The notes under the pieces were generated by a model. That model had not been told where the DNA came from, did not search any database, and worked only from the letters and a program-made list of their open reading frames with translations. From Caldilineaceae bacterium (GTDB taxonomy: Bacteria; Chloroflexota; Anaerolineae; Caldilineales; Caldilineaceae), in the NCBI GenBank assembly GCA_020634815.1, contig JACKBA010000017.1, forward strand, positions 62,001 through 126,000: DNA of 64,000 nucleotides, given 5' to 3'. Made by a program: the position numbers and the translations under genes. Below are positions 24,892 to 37,779 of this stretch, in pieces; the stretch's first letter is position 1, and every line of letters starts with the position of its first letter.

Positions 24892-27468
24892 CTACTCCGC
24901 CAGCATGAAGGCCGCCATGCTCTCGACCAGCTTGGGCGCAAGATCGTCCGGCAGCCAGGCAATCGACATGCCGAAGAGCATGAGCTTCGCCCCCTTGGGT
25001 TCGTCAAAGTTCTCATCGCTGTAGACCATCAGCACGGGCGCCTCGCCGGCCTTGCTCGCCGGGCCGCGCCGCATGGCAATGCGCGCGCCGGTCGACGGCT
25101 CGGGGTCCGAGTTGAGCGGCACAACGTCGGGCAGCCCGGCAGGAAGCGCGATCGGTTCGGACGATATGCCCTCCACCAGTTCGGGCACGTCACTCCCAAT
25201 CACAACATCCACGATGGGCGAGGCCGGCTCGGCGCTGACGCCAAAGAAGGGCATGCGGCTGCTCACCGTCACTTTGGCGCCGGCATTGATGGCGTCGCCG
25301 ACGGTCTGGAGCGCCTGGCCGCGCAGCCCGCTGTTACTGTAGATGGCGTCACTCCAGATGATCCACGCATACTCTTGCAGTTTGTCCACCGCCGGGTACC
25401 CGCTATCGTTCGTCGACCAGAGCGTGGGCTGATAGCCCGCCGCCGCCAACAGGGCGGCATAGAGTTCCGCCTCGCCAATCTCGCCTTCCGCCGCGTTGCG
25501 GTTATCGTCGACGATCAAGATTGCCTGCGACGAGTCGTCGCCCGCCGGCGCGGGATCGCCGTCTTTGGCCGGCAGCGTCGCCGATTCGCCTGCCGGCGCC
25601 TGTGCCGCCGCGGCCGGCGCGGCCGTGCTTGTCTCGCCCGTGCCCGGCACGTACGGACAGATCACCAGCTCATCCTGGATGAGGCAGCCGGTCAGGTCGC
25701 GGGTGAGCAGCCGTGTCAATCCGGCGTTAATGGCCGCTTCGCTCTCGCCCAGCACCGCCAGAATCTTGTGCTCGTCGTCGATGGCGCGTTGGACGAAGAG
25801 TTGCGTCTCGTCGGCCAGCAGGCGGATGCCATCCTCGCGCACGAGATAGACCTGTTCCGTGGGCGTTGGCGCTGGCGGGGCGACCGGCTCCGTGACATCC
25901 GGTGCGGGCGTTGCTGTGGCCGCTGCTTCGGGCGTGCCGCTGCTCTCGCCTGTGGCCGGCTCCGGCGTAGCCTCGGGCGCAGGCGATGGCGTCTCCGTGG
26001 GTGCGGGTGTCGCCGCCTGTGCCTGGGCCAGCCGGCTGACCGGAACGACCGTCGCCGTCGCCGTGACATCGGCCGCGCCGGGCGTCACCGGCGGAATCTC
26101 CGGTGCGGGCGTGGTCTGCGGCAGTTCGGGCATCATCGTCGGCGTCGGGGTGGCGGCGGGTGTCTCGGCCGGAGTGGTAGCCGGTGCGGGTGCCGGTGAG
26201 TTGCTCTCCACAGCCGGGGTGGCGACCGGCGCGCTGGCCGTGGGCGTCACGATCTCGGTAACGAGGCTCAGCCCCAGATCGGCCAGCAACGGCGTATCGC
26301 GCTCGGCGGCTTCGTAGGAAGCGACGTAGATCAGATCGTTGCCGTCGGCGGCAATGGAGTTACTCACCCAGGTCGTCGGGCCCAGACGCATCTGCCGGCC
26401 GGACAGCTCCAGCACACGCTGCAATTCGGCGGCCTTTACCAGCCCCTGTGCGCCGACCGGCGCGCTGTCGTCGATGACCAGCGCCACCTCCTTGCCCAGC
26501 GCGGCCGGGAAGTCGGCGATGGAATGATTGCGCTCGCCGCCGGCCAGGAATTCCGCCACAAAGGCAAGCAGCCGGCGATTGTCATGGCGGGCGACGTAGG
26601 GATCGGTGAGCACGTCGAAGTCGCTCAGCGCCAGCACGCGCCCCAGCGAGCCGCCCGCCTCGACGCCGCCTGTGGCGCCGGTCGTGAAGCCGGTCTGTCC
26701 GGTGCGCAGGCTGCTCAACGTCGTCGACGCGCTGCGAACCTGGGGAATCACCGCGCCGTCGATGCTGCGCCCGCCGTAGAAGGCGATGCGGCTGCCCGCC
26801 AGTGCTTCCGCCTGGTCAAAAAAGTCGCCCTGGAAGAAATAGGTGTAGTTCTCGTCGTTGTCGACCGTATCGTAGAGGTAATCCTCGTTGAAGACGATGT
26901 TGAGCGGCGCGGCCAGGCTGTTGGTGTCGCGTGCAGCGTCGCTCTCCACATCCGGGTCGCTGATGATGAGCAGGCGCCCGCCGTCGGCCAGGAACTGTTC
27001 GACGACCTGCACTTCCTTTGCGCTGTAGAGAAAATAGGGGCTCACGACGACCAGCGCGCTGGCGCCCGACAACTCGCGCTGTAACGTCTCCGACTGATCG
27101 GGGAAATCGGAGAACTGCGTCACATTGTCGAGGGAAACCGTGGGCAGCCAGAAGCGCAGGTCCACGCCCTGCTCGGCCAGCGCGCTGGCCAGCGGCTGGA
27201 AGCGATTGCGCTCCACGGCAGAGTAGTGCGCGAGGTCGACGACGACCGGCCCGCGCCGAACTTCCTCGCCGGTCGCAACGCTGGCCTGGGCAACGGCCAA
27301 GGGCGTGGCCGTCGGGATGGGCGTGGCCGCAACGGCAGCCGTCGGTACTGTGGGGGGCGTGTAGGCCGCCTGCGGCGTTTGCTGTTCCATATAACGCCAC
27401 AGCATTGGCCCGGTCGCCAACAGCAGGCCGGCTACCGCAACGAGAATCCAGAAGGTGCTTCGTTTCAT
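24892..27468 (-). CDS. GldG/DUF4350-like membrane-anchored protein with Pro/Thr-rich linker
   Basis: From the ATG at 27468 the 858-residue protein begins with one membrane helix (FWILVAVAGLLLATGPMLW). An extracytoplasmic part follows. Residues about 80-300 resemble GldG/DUF4350 domains, including VVVDLAHYSAVERNRFQPLA, VVVSPYFLYSAKEVQVVEQF and GGRLLIISDPD. A Pro/Thr/Ala-rich linker spans about residues 410-535. A second similar half then includes ILIVDDNRNAAEGEIGEAELY and YAWIIWSDAIYSN. GldG-like domains occur with ABC transporters, but no transporter lies adjacent. Likely a cell-surface protein of unknown function. The sppA gene ends 11 bases upstream. Confidence 0.65.
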   Translation of the reverse strand: MKRSTFWILVAVAGLLLATGPMLWRYMEQQTPQAAYTPPTVPTAAVAATPIPTATPLAVAQASVATGEEVRRGPVVVDLAHYSAVERNRFQPLASALAEQGVDLRFWLPTVSLDNVTQFSDFPDQSETLQRELSGASALVVVSPYFLYSAKEVQVVEQFLADGGRLLIISDPDVESDAARDTNSLAAPLNIVFNEDYLYDTVDNDENYTYFFQGDFFDQAEALAGSRIAFYGGRSIDGAVIPQVRSASTTLSSLRTGQTGFTTGATGGVEAGGSLGRVLALSDFDVLTDPYVARHDNRRLLAFVAEFLAGGERNHSIADFPAALGKEVALVIDDSAPVGAQGLVKAAELQRVLELSGRQMRLGPTTWVSNSIAADGNDLIYVASYEAAERDTPLLADLGLSLVTEIVTPTASAPVATPAVESNSPAPAPATTPAETPAATPTPTMMPELPQTTPAPEIPPVTPGAADVTATATVVPVSRLAQAQAATPAPTETPSPAPEATPEPATGESSGTPEAAATATPAPDVTEPVAPPAPTPTEQVYLVREDGIRLLADETQLFVQRAIDDEHKILAVLGESEAAINAGLTRLLTRDLTGCLIQDELVICPYVPGTGETSTAAPAAAAQAPAGESATLPAKDGDPAPAGDDSSQAILIVDDNRNAAEGEIGEAELYAALLAAAGYQPTLWSTNDSGYPAVDKLQEYAWIIWSDAIYSNSGLRGQALQTVGDAINAGAKVTVSSRMPFFGVSAEPASPIVDVVIGSDVPELVEGISSEPIALPAGLPDVVPLNSDPEPSTGARIAMRRGPASKAGEAPVLMVYSDENFDEPKGAKLMLFGMSIAWLPDDLAPKLVESMAAFMLAE

Positions 27469-27479
27469 GACCACGCTCC

Positions 27480-28514
27480 CTATGGCCGGCTCGCGGCAGG
27501 CGCAAGGCTGCCGGCAAAGGTTGCTGCCGGCGCGCCGCCGGTGCGCCACGTGAAGTCGGCGCCGGCGCGCGGCTTGCGCAGGTGCTGGAGATTGGCGGGC
27601 AGCTCGGCCTCGGGGAAGGGGATGCGCGAGTCGAGCGCAAAGATCGTGCCCGGCGGCGCTCCGGCCAGCATGGCCTGGGCCGACGCGACCATCTCCTCCC
27701 CGCCGCTGATGATGGGCTCCATGCCCAGGTACGCCGGCACGTCGACGATGTCGTAGCTCGTGAGACCTGCCAGTTCGGCTGCGGCTTTGATCCCCTCGGG
27801 CCGGCCGCCTTCGCCATCGATGATCCCCAGCGCCACCGCCTCGCTGCCCAGGTAGATACGCGCCTCGGCCAATTCTTCCGGCGCAAGTGTGAGCGGGTTG
27901 AGCGCGGCATGCGTGCGCTGGTTGACCACATTGGTCAAGAAGGAGTTGCGCACCAGGTCGAGCTGGTGGATCTGGTCGAAGCGGCTGCCGCCTTCGAGCT
28001 TGTAGGGGCCGCTGCTCAACTCGTCCGGCGCCAGGGCCGGATCGCTGGGGCGTCCGCCACGCGTGCCGACATTGCCCACATAGCTGCTGGGCGGCGCGTA
28101 AATGCGATTGCCGGCTGCCGCCATGTAGTAGCCGCCGCTAGCCGCCAGGCCATCCACCACGACGACGAGCGGTTTTGCCTCGCGCAGGCTGAGCAGCGCG
28201 TAAAAGATGCTCTCGCTGCTGGTGGCGAATCCGCCGGGGCTGGAGACTTCGAGCACCACCGCCGCCAGCCCATCATCGCGCCGCGCCGCTTCGAGCATGT
28301 CGATCAGGCGGCTGGCAGAGGCAAAGTCGATCTCGCTGGCAAAGCGCAGCACGCCGACGGCAGGGGCCGGCGCCTTCGTGTCGGCCAGGGCCAGGCCGGC
28401 CAGCAGGCACGCCGCCAGGACGACGGCAGCCAGGGCATACTCCCAGGCGCTGATTCTTTCCGGCGGGGTGGCGGGCAGCGGGGCCGGCTCAAATGTGTTC
28501 ATGGTGTCAGTCAT
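27480..28514 (-). CDS. Signal peptide peptidase SppA-like serine protease (S49)
   Basis: From the ATG at 28514 the 344-residue protein has one N-terminal membrane anchor (YALAAVVLAACLLAGLALA). The S49 core follows: VVLEVSSPGG, VDGLAASGGYYMAAAGNRIY with the nucleophile Ser in ASGGYY, and a downstream Lys in SSGPYKLEGG that suits the Ser-Lys dyad. A C-terminal extension of about 90 residues follows the protease core. S49 peptidases cleave remnant signal peptides or membrane-protein fragments. It lies directly upstream of the GldG-like gene and likely shares its transcript. A terminator isolates it from the SPFH cluster. Confidence 0.82.
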   Translation of the reverse strand: MTDTMNTFEPAPLPATPPERISAWEYALAAVVLAACLLAGLALADTKAPAPAVGVLRFASEIDFASASRLIDMLEAARRDDGLAAVVLEVSSPGGFATSSESIFYALLSLREAKPLVVVVDGLAASGGYYMAAAGNRIYAPPSSYVGNVGTRGGRPSDPALAPDELSSGPYKLEGGSRFDQIHQLDLVRNSFLTNVVNQRTHAALNPLTLAPEELAEARIYLGSEAVALGIIDGEGGRPEGIKAAAELAGLTSYDIVDVPAYLGMEPIISGGEEMVASAQAMLAGAPPGTIFALDSRIPFPEAELPANLQHLRKPRAGADFTWRTGGAPAATFAGSLAPAASRP

Positions 28515-28544
28515 GATTCTCCGGGTGGCGGCGGGGCGCCCATG

Positions 28545-28588
28545 AAAAAACAAACCGTGCAAGCGCTGAGAGCGTAGCGCCTGCACGG
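28545..28588 (-). terminator. Strong terminator after the SPFH-HTH gene
   Basis: On the minus strand a 13-base stem (28588-28576 with 28567-28555, one G-T wobble) and an eight-base loop are followed by TTTGTTTTTT. It closes the four-gene envelope cluster and separates it from sppA. Confidence 0.85.
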
Positions 28589-28615
28589 CTGCTTTGTCAA
28601 ACGAGGCGGTCGATC

Positions 28616-29671
<1,056 letters not shown>

Positions 29672-29730
29672 GAGTCGATTCTCCTTGGCAATCGCCTGTC
29701 AATGGGTTGACGTTCGAGTGTAAGTTTCGG

Positions 29731-30312
29731 TCATTCGGTCGTTGTGGGCAGGTCACCGGGCGGCGGGGCATAACCCGGATCGTCGAGCAGGCCGGGCGCC
29801 TGGATGGCCTCGCCGCGCTTGCTGAAGAGTACGTTCAGTTCCTGCACCTTGGCGCCAAGCTGGTCGATGGCCGATGCCACATCCGTGCGCTCCTTGACCG
29901 CCTGGGCCAGCGCCGCGATCGACGTATTGATTGCGCCGACTTCCTGCGCCATGGCGCGGTCGAAGCGCACGAGCGCATCGAGTTGCTGCTCCTTGATGCG
30001 CACCGGATCGAACAGCCCGGCATAGCCGTAGCTGGCGGTCTTGATGCGATCGGTCAGCGTCTGCATATTGACGGCCACATCGTTGACTTCATCCATCATC
30101 GCCAACCCGCCGCCCTTGAGCAACGCGTTCTGCACGCCGGTCAGCGCCGCCTGACTCTGCGCCAGCGATGCGGCGATGGCTTCGCGCACGCGCTTGTCGG
30201 CGTCGCGGCGCATGTCCTTGTCGATGTAGCCGCTGATTCCCGGCAGTCCCTTGAGCAGCCGCTCGACTGCCCCCATCTGTCCTTTAGCAAATTCCACGAA
30301 ATTGTCGGCCAT
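29731..30312 (-). CDS. Uncharacterised helical protein in the SPFH cluster
   Basis: From the ATG at 30312, preceded by AGGAGG, this is a 193-residue soluble, almost entirely helical protein. It is rich in Ala, Gln, Asp and Lys, with heptad-like stretches (for example VKERTDVASAIDQLGAKVQELNVL near the end, read in two parts) and a disordered acidic/Pro tail. No family was recognised. It sits between the zinc-ribbon membrane protein and the SPFH protein, where Bacillus operons of this type carry the helical phage-shock protein PspA. Sequence similarity to PspA is not evident. Confidence 0.72.
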   Translation of the reverse strand: MADNFVEFAKGQMGAVERLLKGLPGISGYIDKDMRRDADKRVREAIAASLAQSQAALTGVQNALLKGGGLAMMDEVNDVAVNMQTLTDRIKTASYGYAGLFDPVRIKEQQLDALVRFDRAMAQEVGAINTSIAALAQAVKERTDVASAIDQLGAKVQELNVLFSKRGEAIQAPGLLDDPGYAPPPGDLPTTTE

Positions 30313-30387
30313 TGATTCGCCTCCTGTGGCTATTCCCGTTCCCTTCAACTCGATTTGTGAATTCCGGCGGCGCCCTGTCGGTCGCTG

Positions 30388-30954
<567 letters not shown>

Positions 30955-31014
30955 ATCAGCCTCGCAATTCTGTATACGTCATAACTGGCCCACGTTGCGT
31001 GGCGCGTTGCAGGA

Positions 31015-32991
<1,977 letters not shown>

Positions 32992-33352
32992 TTTGCCTCC
33001 CTTGCGCTGACGTTCGTCTGACATGGCCGGCCATGCGGCCGCGCCATGTACGGTGTCGTCATGCTCGCCGGGTCGTGTTGGTATGGATGAACCAGAGGTC
33101 GCGCAGTCGTAGCAGTGTGTGCCTAGAAAAGGTCGCGCGGCTCCGGAGTCAGGTCAGCCACAGTCAGGCCGGCGGGCATTCCGATGCAAAGTGATGATGC
33201 CACACACCAGCGCCCGCTACATGACATTCTACCAACAAAGAACCTGACTTCCAACCATCTGGCGAGAGGCGATGCGCCGCCTGCCGGCGCGTCAAGCACT
33301 GGCATCGGTTGCCCGTCCTCCGAGACGGCTTGCCAGCCGGCTGTCGGCAGGA
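32992..33352. other. 361-base intergenic region, no gene recognised
   Basis: This gap between scpB and the DUF2207 gene has no convincing coding sequence or RNA gene. It holds a perfect 14-base palindrome, CATGGCCGGCCATG, at 33022-33035, 31 bases upstream of the DUF2207 start. That could be an operator or hairpin. No clear promoter was seen, although one for the minus-strand cluster would be expected here. Confidence 0.5.
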
Positions 33353-34321
33353 TTATTCGGTGTCGATCGCCTTGTCGAGTTGTTCGGTTTCGGTGGTTTC
33401 GAGTGGCGGAAGTTCTTGGAGACTCGTCAGCCCGAAGTGCTGCATGAAGAGATCGGTTACGCCGTAGAGCACGGGGCGGCCCGGCGCGTCGAGGCGGTCG
33501 ACCTCTTCGATCAGCCCGCGCTGCAAGAGTGAGCGCAGGATCCCCGAGCAGTCGACGCCACGCACCGCTTCGACCTGGGCGCGCGTCACGGGCTGGCGAT
33601 AAGCCACGACGGCGAGCGTCTCCAACGCCGGCGCGCTCAGTTTGGCGGTCATGTCCAGGTTGAGGAAAGTTTCGATGATCGCCGCCGCGGCCGGCGCCGT
33701 CACCAACTGGAAGCGCCCGCTGCGCTCCATGATCCGGAAGCCGCGCTGCTGGCCGCGATATTCGTCGTCGAGCTGGCGCAGCAGGGCCTCGACCACACCG
33801 GTATCGAGTTCCAGCGCGCGCGCGATCTGCTTCGTCTCCACCGGGCCATCGGAGACGAAGAGCAGGCTCTCCAGCGCGCCAAAGAGCGAGAGCGCCGCCT
33901 CGCCGACGCGCACATGCAACTGGCCGCTATCGGTCGCTGCCGTCAACGCGGCGTGCTGGTCATCCACTGAAAGGTCGAGTTCCGGCTCCAGGACGAGCGC
34001 ACCGCCTTCCTCACCCCTTGTGCCGTCGGCATCAGAGTCGGCATCAGAGTCGGCATCGGAGTCGGCATCGGAGCCGGCATCGGAATCAGTGTCGTCGCCC
34101 GCCGGCGTTGCGTCCTGAGCGGGCTCAACGGGCGCCAGGTCAGCCGCGTCGTCCGCGACCGGCTCGATGATGGGTTCTTGTTCGTCGGGCAATGGCTGGG
34201 TCATAGGCTCGATGGCGGTCGTTCCGGAAAATGAATTGATGAGCAGCCGAAAGTTTTGGAACGTGACCCGGACGAAGCGCCCCAGGGTCATCGACGGCGC
34301 GCGTGTTTCTGTCAGCGACAT
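33353..34321 (-). CDS. scpB: Segregation and condensation protein B
   Basis: Taken from the ATG at 34321 (11 bases after the upstream stop), this is a 322-residue protein. The C-terminal two thirds are ScpB: LFGALESLLFVSDGPVETKQIARAL and KLSAPALETLAVVAYRQPVTRAQVEAVRGV, the two winged-helix domains that bind ScpA in the SMC condensin complex. About 140 N-terminal residues are acidic and low-complexity, including a repeated Asp-Ser-Asp-Ala tract, and are absent from usual ScpB proteins. ATG codons at 34291 and 34204 are alternative starts; none has a clear ribosome site. No scpA is in the window. Confidence 0.86.
   Translation of the reverse strand: MSLTETRAPSMTLGRFVRVTFQNFRLLINSFSGTTAIEPMTQPLPDEQEPIIEPVADDAADLAPVEPAQDATPAGDDTDSDAGSDADSDADSDADSDADGTRGEEGGALVLEPELDLSVDDQHAALTAATDSGQLHVRVGEAALSLFGALESLLFVSDGPVETKQIARALELDTGVVEALLRQLDDEYRGQQRGFRIMERSGRFQLVTAPAAAAIIETFLNLDMTAKLSAPALETLAVVAYRQPVTRAQVEAVRGVDCSGILRSLLQRGLIEEVDRLDAPGRPVLYGVTDLFMQHFGLTSLQELPPLETTETEQLDKAIDTE
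34026..34085 (-). repeat. Five 12-base tandem repeats within scpB
   Basis: Five near-identical units of the form TCGGCATCRGAG (plus-strand reading), the last one slightly diverged, encode the (Asp-Ser-Asp-Ala)n tract of the ScpB extension. The repeat keeps the reading frame at any copy number, so length variation would not break the gene. Confidence 0.85.
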
Positions 34322-34332
34322 GGCAGTTCGGA

Positions 34333-34893
34333 TCAGTTCCACTCCGGGTCGAAGGGCGCGCAGCGGACATGTACATCCAGCTTGCCCAGGCGCAGCCCCA
34401 TGTCCTGTTCGATGATGTCGCGCGTGACGTCGACCACTTCGTCCGTCTTCATGGGAATGTCGATGTCGGGCGCCGTCTCGATCTCCAGACGGATGTCCAC
34501 CGAGCCGCCGCGCGAGCGAACCGCCGGCACGACGGTGATCACCTCCGCCAACTGGTCGAGGTGCCACTGGAGCCGCCGCGCCACGCTGTTGGTATCCAAC
34601 TCGGCCGAACCACCTTCGGCGGTGCGGATGCGCACCCCGCGGCGACGTCCGGTCATGAACTCAAAGAAGATCAGCGTGCCAAAGATGAGCAGCGCGCCGA
34701 TGCCAAAGGCCGCCTGTCCCACAATGAAGTAGGTCGGGTTATCGGCCTGCAACGCATGCAACCAGGCGGCAGTCTCGGTCAACTGGCCTTGCAGCCAATC
34801 GACGATCTGAAGCGGGACGATTGCCGCCACCAGACAGGCACTCATGAGTGTCAGCCATAGCAGAGTCGCTACGATTCGGTTGAACAAGTTCAT
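34333..34893 (-). CDS. AmaP-like membrane protein (Asp23 anchor type)
   Basis: A 186-residue protein with two N-terminal membrane helices (IVATLLWLTLMSACLVAAIV, then IVGQAAFGIGALLIFGTLIF). A cytosolic domain follows with an alternating basic and hydrophobic pattern, RRRGVRIRTAEGGSAELDTNS and VPAVRSRGGSVDIRLEIET (read in part). This is the layout of AmaP, the membrane anchor of alkaline shock protein Asp23. No Asp23 gene is adjacent. It directly precedes scpB, 11 bases apart, so the two are probably co-transcribed. A TATAAT lies 40 bases upstream. Confidence 0.72.
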   Translation of the reverse strand: MNLFNRIVATLLWLTLMSACLVAAIVPLQIVDWLQGQLTETAAWLHALQADNPTYFIVGQAAFGIGALLIFGTLIFFEFMTGRRRGVRIRTAEGGSAELDTNSVARRLQWHLDQLAEVITVVPAVRSRGGSVDIRLEIETAPDIDIPMKTDEVVDVTRDIIEQDMGLRLGKLDVHVRCAPFDPEWN

Positions 34894-34932
34894 TCAGCGT
34901 CACCCCTGGTGTCAGCAAGCTGTTGCGGACCC

Positions 34933-34938
34933 ATTATA
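34933..34938 (-). promoter_or_regulatory. Candidate -10 box upstream of the AmaP-like gene
   Basis: TATAAT on the minus strand lies 40 bases before the start at 34893 and immediately after the end of the YfhO gene. The -35 region is poor, so this is a candidate only. Confidence 0.38.
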
Positions 34939-37779
34939 CTACACGCCCCCAGTGCGCCGCGTCCGGCGCAGCCACAACGCGGCGCTGAGCGCCAGCAGCA
35001 GCAACAGCCCGCCCAGCGCCGCCAGCCACAGCCCTGCTGCCCAGCCCGCCGGCGCAAACTCAAATATGACCTCATGGCTGCCTGCCGGCACGACGACCCC
35101 GCGAAAGAGCGCATTGGCGGCGTAGATCGGTGCGGGTGCGCCATCGACCGTCGCCGACCAGCTGGGGTAGAAGCTGTCGCTCAGCACGAGCAGCGCCGGA
35201 CCCGCTGTCGAAGTATGCACGACAACTCGCTCCGGCGCGTAGGCCGTGATCGCGGCCGTGTCTCCGGGGGCGGCCGGCTGCACGTCAACGCCCAACCCCT
35301 CGACGGCAGTCACGCGGCCTGCATGTTCGCGTAGCACCGCCAGCGCCGCATCAAGGTCGGCGACCGGTGCGATCGCACGCGCCAGGTACGCCCTGGGCAG
35401 ATTGTCCAGGTTGCGATAGACCTTGACATCGCCGCTGTGCTCGAGTTGGAAGCGCCCGCGATCGCTCGGCAGCAGCGCGGCGAACATGCCCGTCCGCTCA
35501 TCGTAGAGCGTCGCCGCCTGCACCACCAGCCCGAGCGACCCTGCTTCCGGCGTCAGGCGCAGCGCGTCCGCTGTGACCGGCGCGGGCAGCGCAATCCGGG
35601 CGCGGTATTCCTGGCGCCCGCCCTCGACATCGCGGTAGGCGACGACGCTGCCAGCGCGCGCGGCCATCGGGCTCTCCAGCGCACCGTCGGCAAAGTGCGC
35701 GCCGGGCGCGCCGCCCGCCGTCAGGGGGAAACGGCTCGTCTGCCCCGCGCTGTCGATGACCTCCAGCGTTGCCACGGTCGCCAGTTGGTCGCCGGCCGCA
35801 GCCAGGGCCGCCGCATCACCGTCGACGTAGCCGATGAGATCGACGTGCGTCGCGCTCAAGGGCAGCGGCGCATCGACCGCCAGCGCGCCGTCGACGCGGC
35901 GCAGATCGGCCCCGATCTGCCGGTCGTAGAAGACATCCTCGAACCAGAGGTCGCGCACCTTGTCGGTGACGACATAGTCGACGTTGAGCATGGCCAGCAG
36001 GTCGCTGGCCGGCATCTCGCGCACCTGTTCGCGCAGCCGACCATCCGGCACGAGCCGGTCGGGCGGGACGAGCAGCTCGGCAAAACGGATGTAGCGCTGC
36101 AAGGGCAGCACGCCGCCGTCGAAGCCATCGACTGCCGGAATGCGCCAGAAGAGCGGCAGGTTCGGCACCAGCAACTCTTGCACCTTCTGTGCGATGACCA
36201 GGTCGTGGAAGGCCTCTTCGTCGAGTTGCGGCGGCGGCTCTTCCACAAAGATGCGCCGGTAGTCGGCCATGTCGCCGGGGTCGTAGGTGATGGTGCTCAT
36301 GCCCAGGAAGCGCCCCGCGGCGGCCGGGCCGACCGCCGCGCGCGCCGGGTCGGTGAGCAGATGCGCCGGTGCGGTGCGCGCATCGTAGACGGCTTGCGGC
36401 GCAGTGGGGTGCGTGTGCGGCAGGGCGCGCGCCGCCAGCAGGAGTTCGGCCGCCGTGGCGGCGATGAGGATTGCTGCGGCCGCGCTCGCCATGCGTGACT
36501 GTGACCGCGCCTGCCCAAGCCTTTGCAGCAGCCATGCCAGCCCGACGCCGGCCAGCACGGCCACGCCCACCGTGTAGAGCATCATCCAGCGCGCCGGGGC
36601 GCGGAAGAGATCGAAGCCGGGCACGACCTGGTAGAGCAGAAAATAGACCGGATTCCAGCGTCCCAGCGCCAGGAAAAGACCCATGCCCGCAAAGAGCAGC
36701 CCAAACGCCCGTGCCGGCCCGCGTCCCCGCCACGCGCCGATCGCGCCCAGCGCCAGACCGACGACCCCGACGTAGGCCACGAACTCGGTATAGCCGGGCG
36801 TGTCGAAGACCGCGCTCAGGTCGGCCAGCCCGTAGGTCGGCAGCAGCGTCCATGCCAGTTGCAGCGGCTTGAGGCTGAAGGAGGAAGCCTCGCCATAGCC
36901 TAGCCCGCCGCTGCGCAGGCCGAGCGCGCTCAGTTCCAGCGTCGGCAGCAGTTGCGGCGCCGCCAGCAGCGCCCCAGCGATCACGCCGCCCGCATAGACG
37001 GCCAGCGCCGGCCACGTGAGCGACCACGCACCGCGCACCCTGCCGCGATCGCGCCGCCGCACCAGCGTCCACAGCCAGCCAGCCAACGCCGCCAGCAACG
37101 GCCATACCACCCACACGCCAAGGCTGAAGAGGTTGATGAAGACGGTCTGCGTGTGACCGGCCAGCACCATGAGCGCAACGAGGAGCGCAAACGCGGCACC
37201 CCCAAGCAGCAGCGCAGCGGACCGGCGGTGCCACGGTGATTCGGTCGCCGGCTGCGCGTGCGCCAGGCAGAGGGCACCCCACGTGAGCCAGGCCGCGCCG
37301 TTCAACTGGTTGATGTGCCCGATGAGCCCGCCCACGAAGCCGCTGCCTGCCAGCACGAGCCCGGTCATCAGCGCCGGTGCAAAGCCGTAACCCCATCGCC
37401 GCAGCAGCGCGTAGCCGCCCAGCGCCAGCAGCCAGGTGTGCAGCGCTGCGCTCCAGTAGATCTGCTTCGTGACCGGCAGCCAGATCAGCGGCCAATGCAG
37501 CGGGTAGAGGACGGCCGTCTGCGGGTTGGCCAGCAGTGGCGCGCCGAGAAAGAGATAGGGGTTCCAGAAGGGCAGCCGGCCCTCACGCAGCGTCACCGCC
37601 ACGTACTCCCAGTAGGCATAGAAGTAGAGCTGGATGTCGCCACCCGCCAGCACGCGATTGGTGAAGAGCAGCCGCGCATAGAGCGCCAGCACGAAAAGCG
37701 CCAGCAGCGCCCCTGCGCCGAGTCCGGCCAGGATCGCCGCGCGCGTGCCGCGTTCAGCACGAGGGTGCACGATCGTCAC
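34939..37779 (-). CDS. YfhO family large membrane protein
   Basis: A 946-residue protein with about a dozen membrane helices in the N-terminal half, a large soluble domain and a last helix near the C-terminus (LWLAALGGLLLLLALSAALW). Typical YfhO elements are GGDIQLYFYAYWEYVAVTLR, GRLPFWNPYLFLGAPLLANPQ and, near the end, VLSDSFYPSWSATVDGAPA. YfhO proteins belong to the GT-C-like superfamily and help glycosylate cell-wall polymers in Firmicutes. The start is a GTG whose first four bases overlap the GT39 stop (GTGA), indicating coupling. Last gene of the GT2-GT39-YfhO run. Confidence 0.85.
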   Translation of the reverse strand: MTIVHPRAERGTRAAILAGLGAGALLALFVLALYARLLFTNRVLAGGDIQLYFYAYWEYVAVTLREGRLPFWNPYLFLGAPLLANPQTAVLYPLHWPLIWLPVTKQIYWSAALHTWLLALGGYALLRRWGYGFAPALMTGLVLAGSGFVGGLIGHINQLNGAAWLTWGALCLAHAQPATESPWHRRSAALLLGGAAFALLVALMVLAGHTQTVFINLFSLGVWVVWPLLAALAGWLWTLVRRRDRGRVRGAWSLTWPALAVYAGGVIAGALLAAPQLLPTLELSALGLRSGGLGYGEASSFSLKPLQLAWTLLPTYGLADLSAVFDTPGYTEFVAYVGVVGLALGAIGAWRGRGPARAFGLLFAGMGLFLALGRWNPVYFLLYQVVPGFDLFRAPARWMMLYTVGVAVLAGVGLAWLLQRLGQARSQSRMASAAAAILIAATAAELLLAARALPHTHPTAPQAVYDARTAPAHLLTDPARAAVGPAAAGRFLGMSTITYDPGDMADYRRIFVEEPPPQLDEEAFHDLVIAQKVQELLVPNLPLFWRIPAVDGFDGGVLPLQRYIRFAELLVPPDRLVPDGRLREQVREMPASDLLAMLNVDYVVTDKVRDLWFEDVFYDRQIGADLRRVDGALAVDAPLPLSATHVDLIGYVDGDAAALAAAGDQLATVATLEVIDSAGQTSRFPLTAGGAPGAHFADGALESPMAARAGSVVAYRDVEGGRQEYRARIALPAPVTADALRLTPEAGSLGLVVQAATLYDERTGMFAALLPSDRGRFQLEHSGDVKVYRNLDNLPRAYLARAIAPVADLDAALAVLREHAGRVTAVEGLGVDVQPAAPGDTAAITAYAPERVVVHTSTAGPALLVLSDSFYPSWSATVDGAPAPIYAANALFRGVVVPAGSHEVIFEFAPAGWAAGLWLAALGGLLLLLALSAALWLRRTRRTGGV

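Noticed and set aside
33123..33305. A 60-codon minus-strand frame in the scpB-DUF2207 gap
   Set aside because: Cys/Arg-rich with no family resemblance or good ribosome site. It could be chance.
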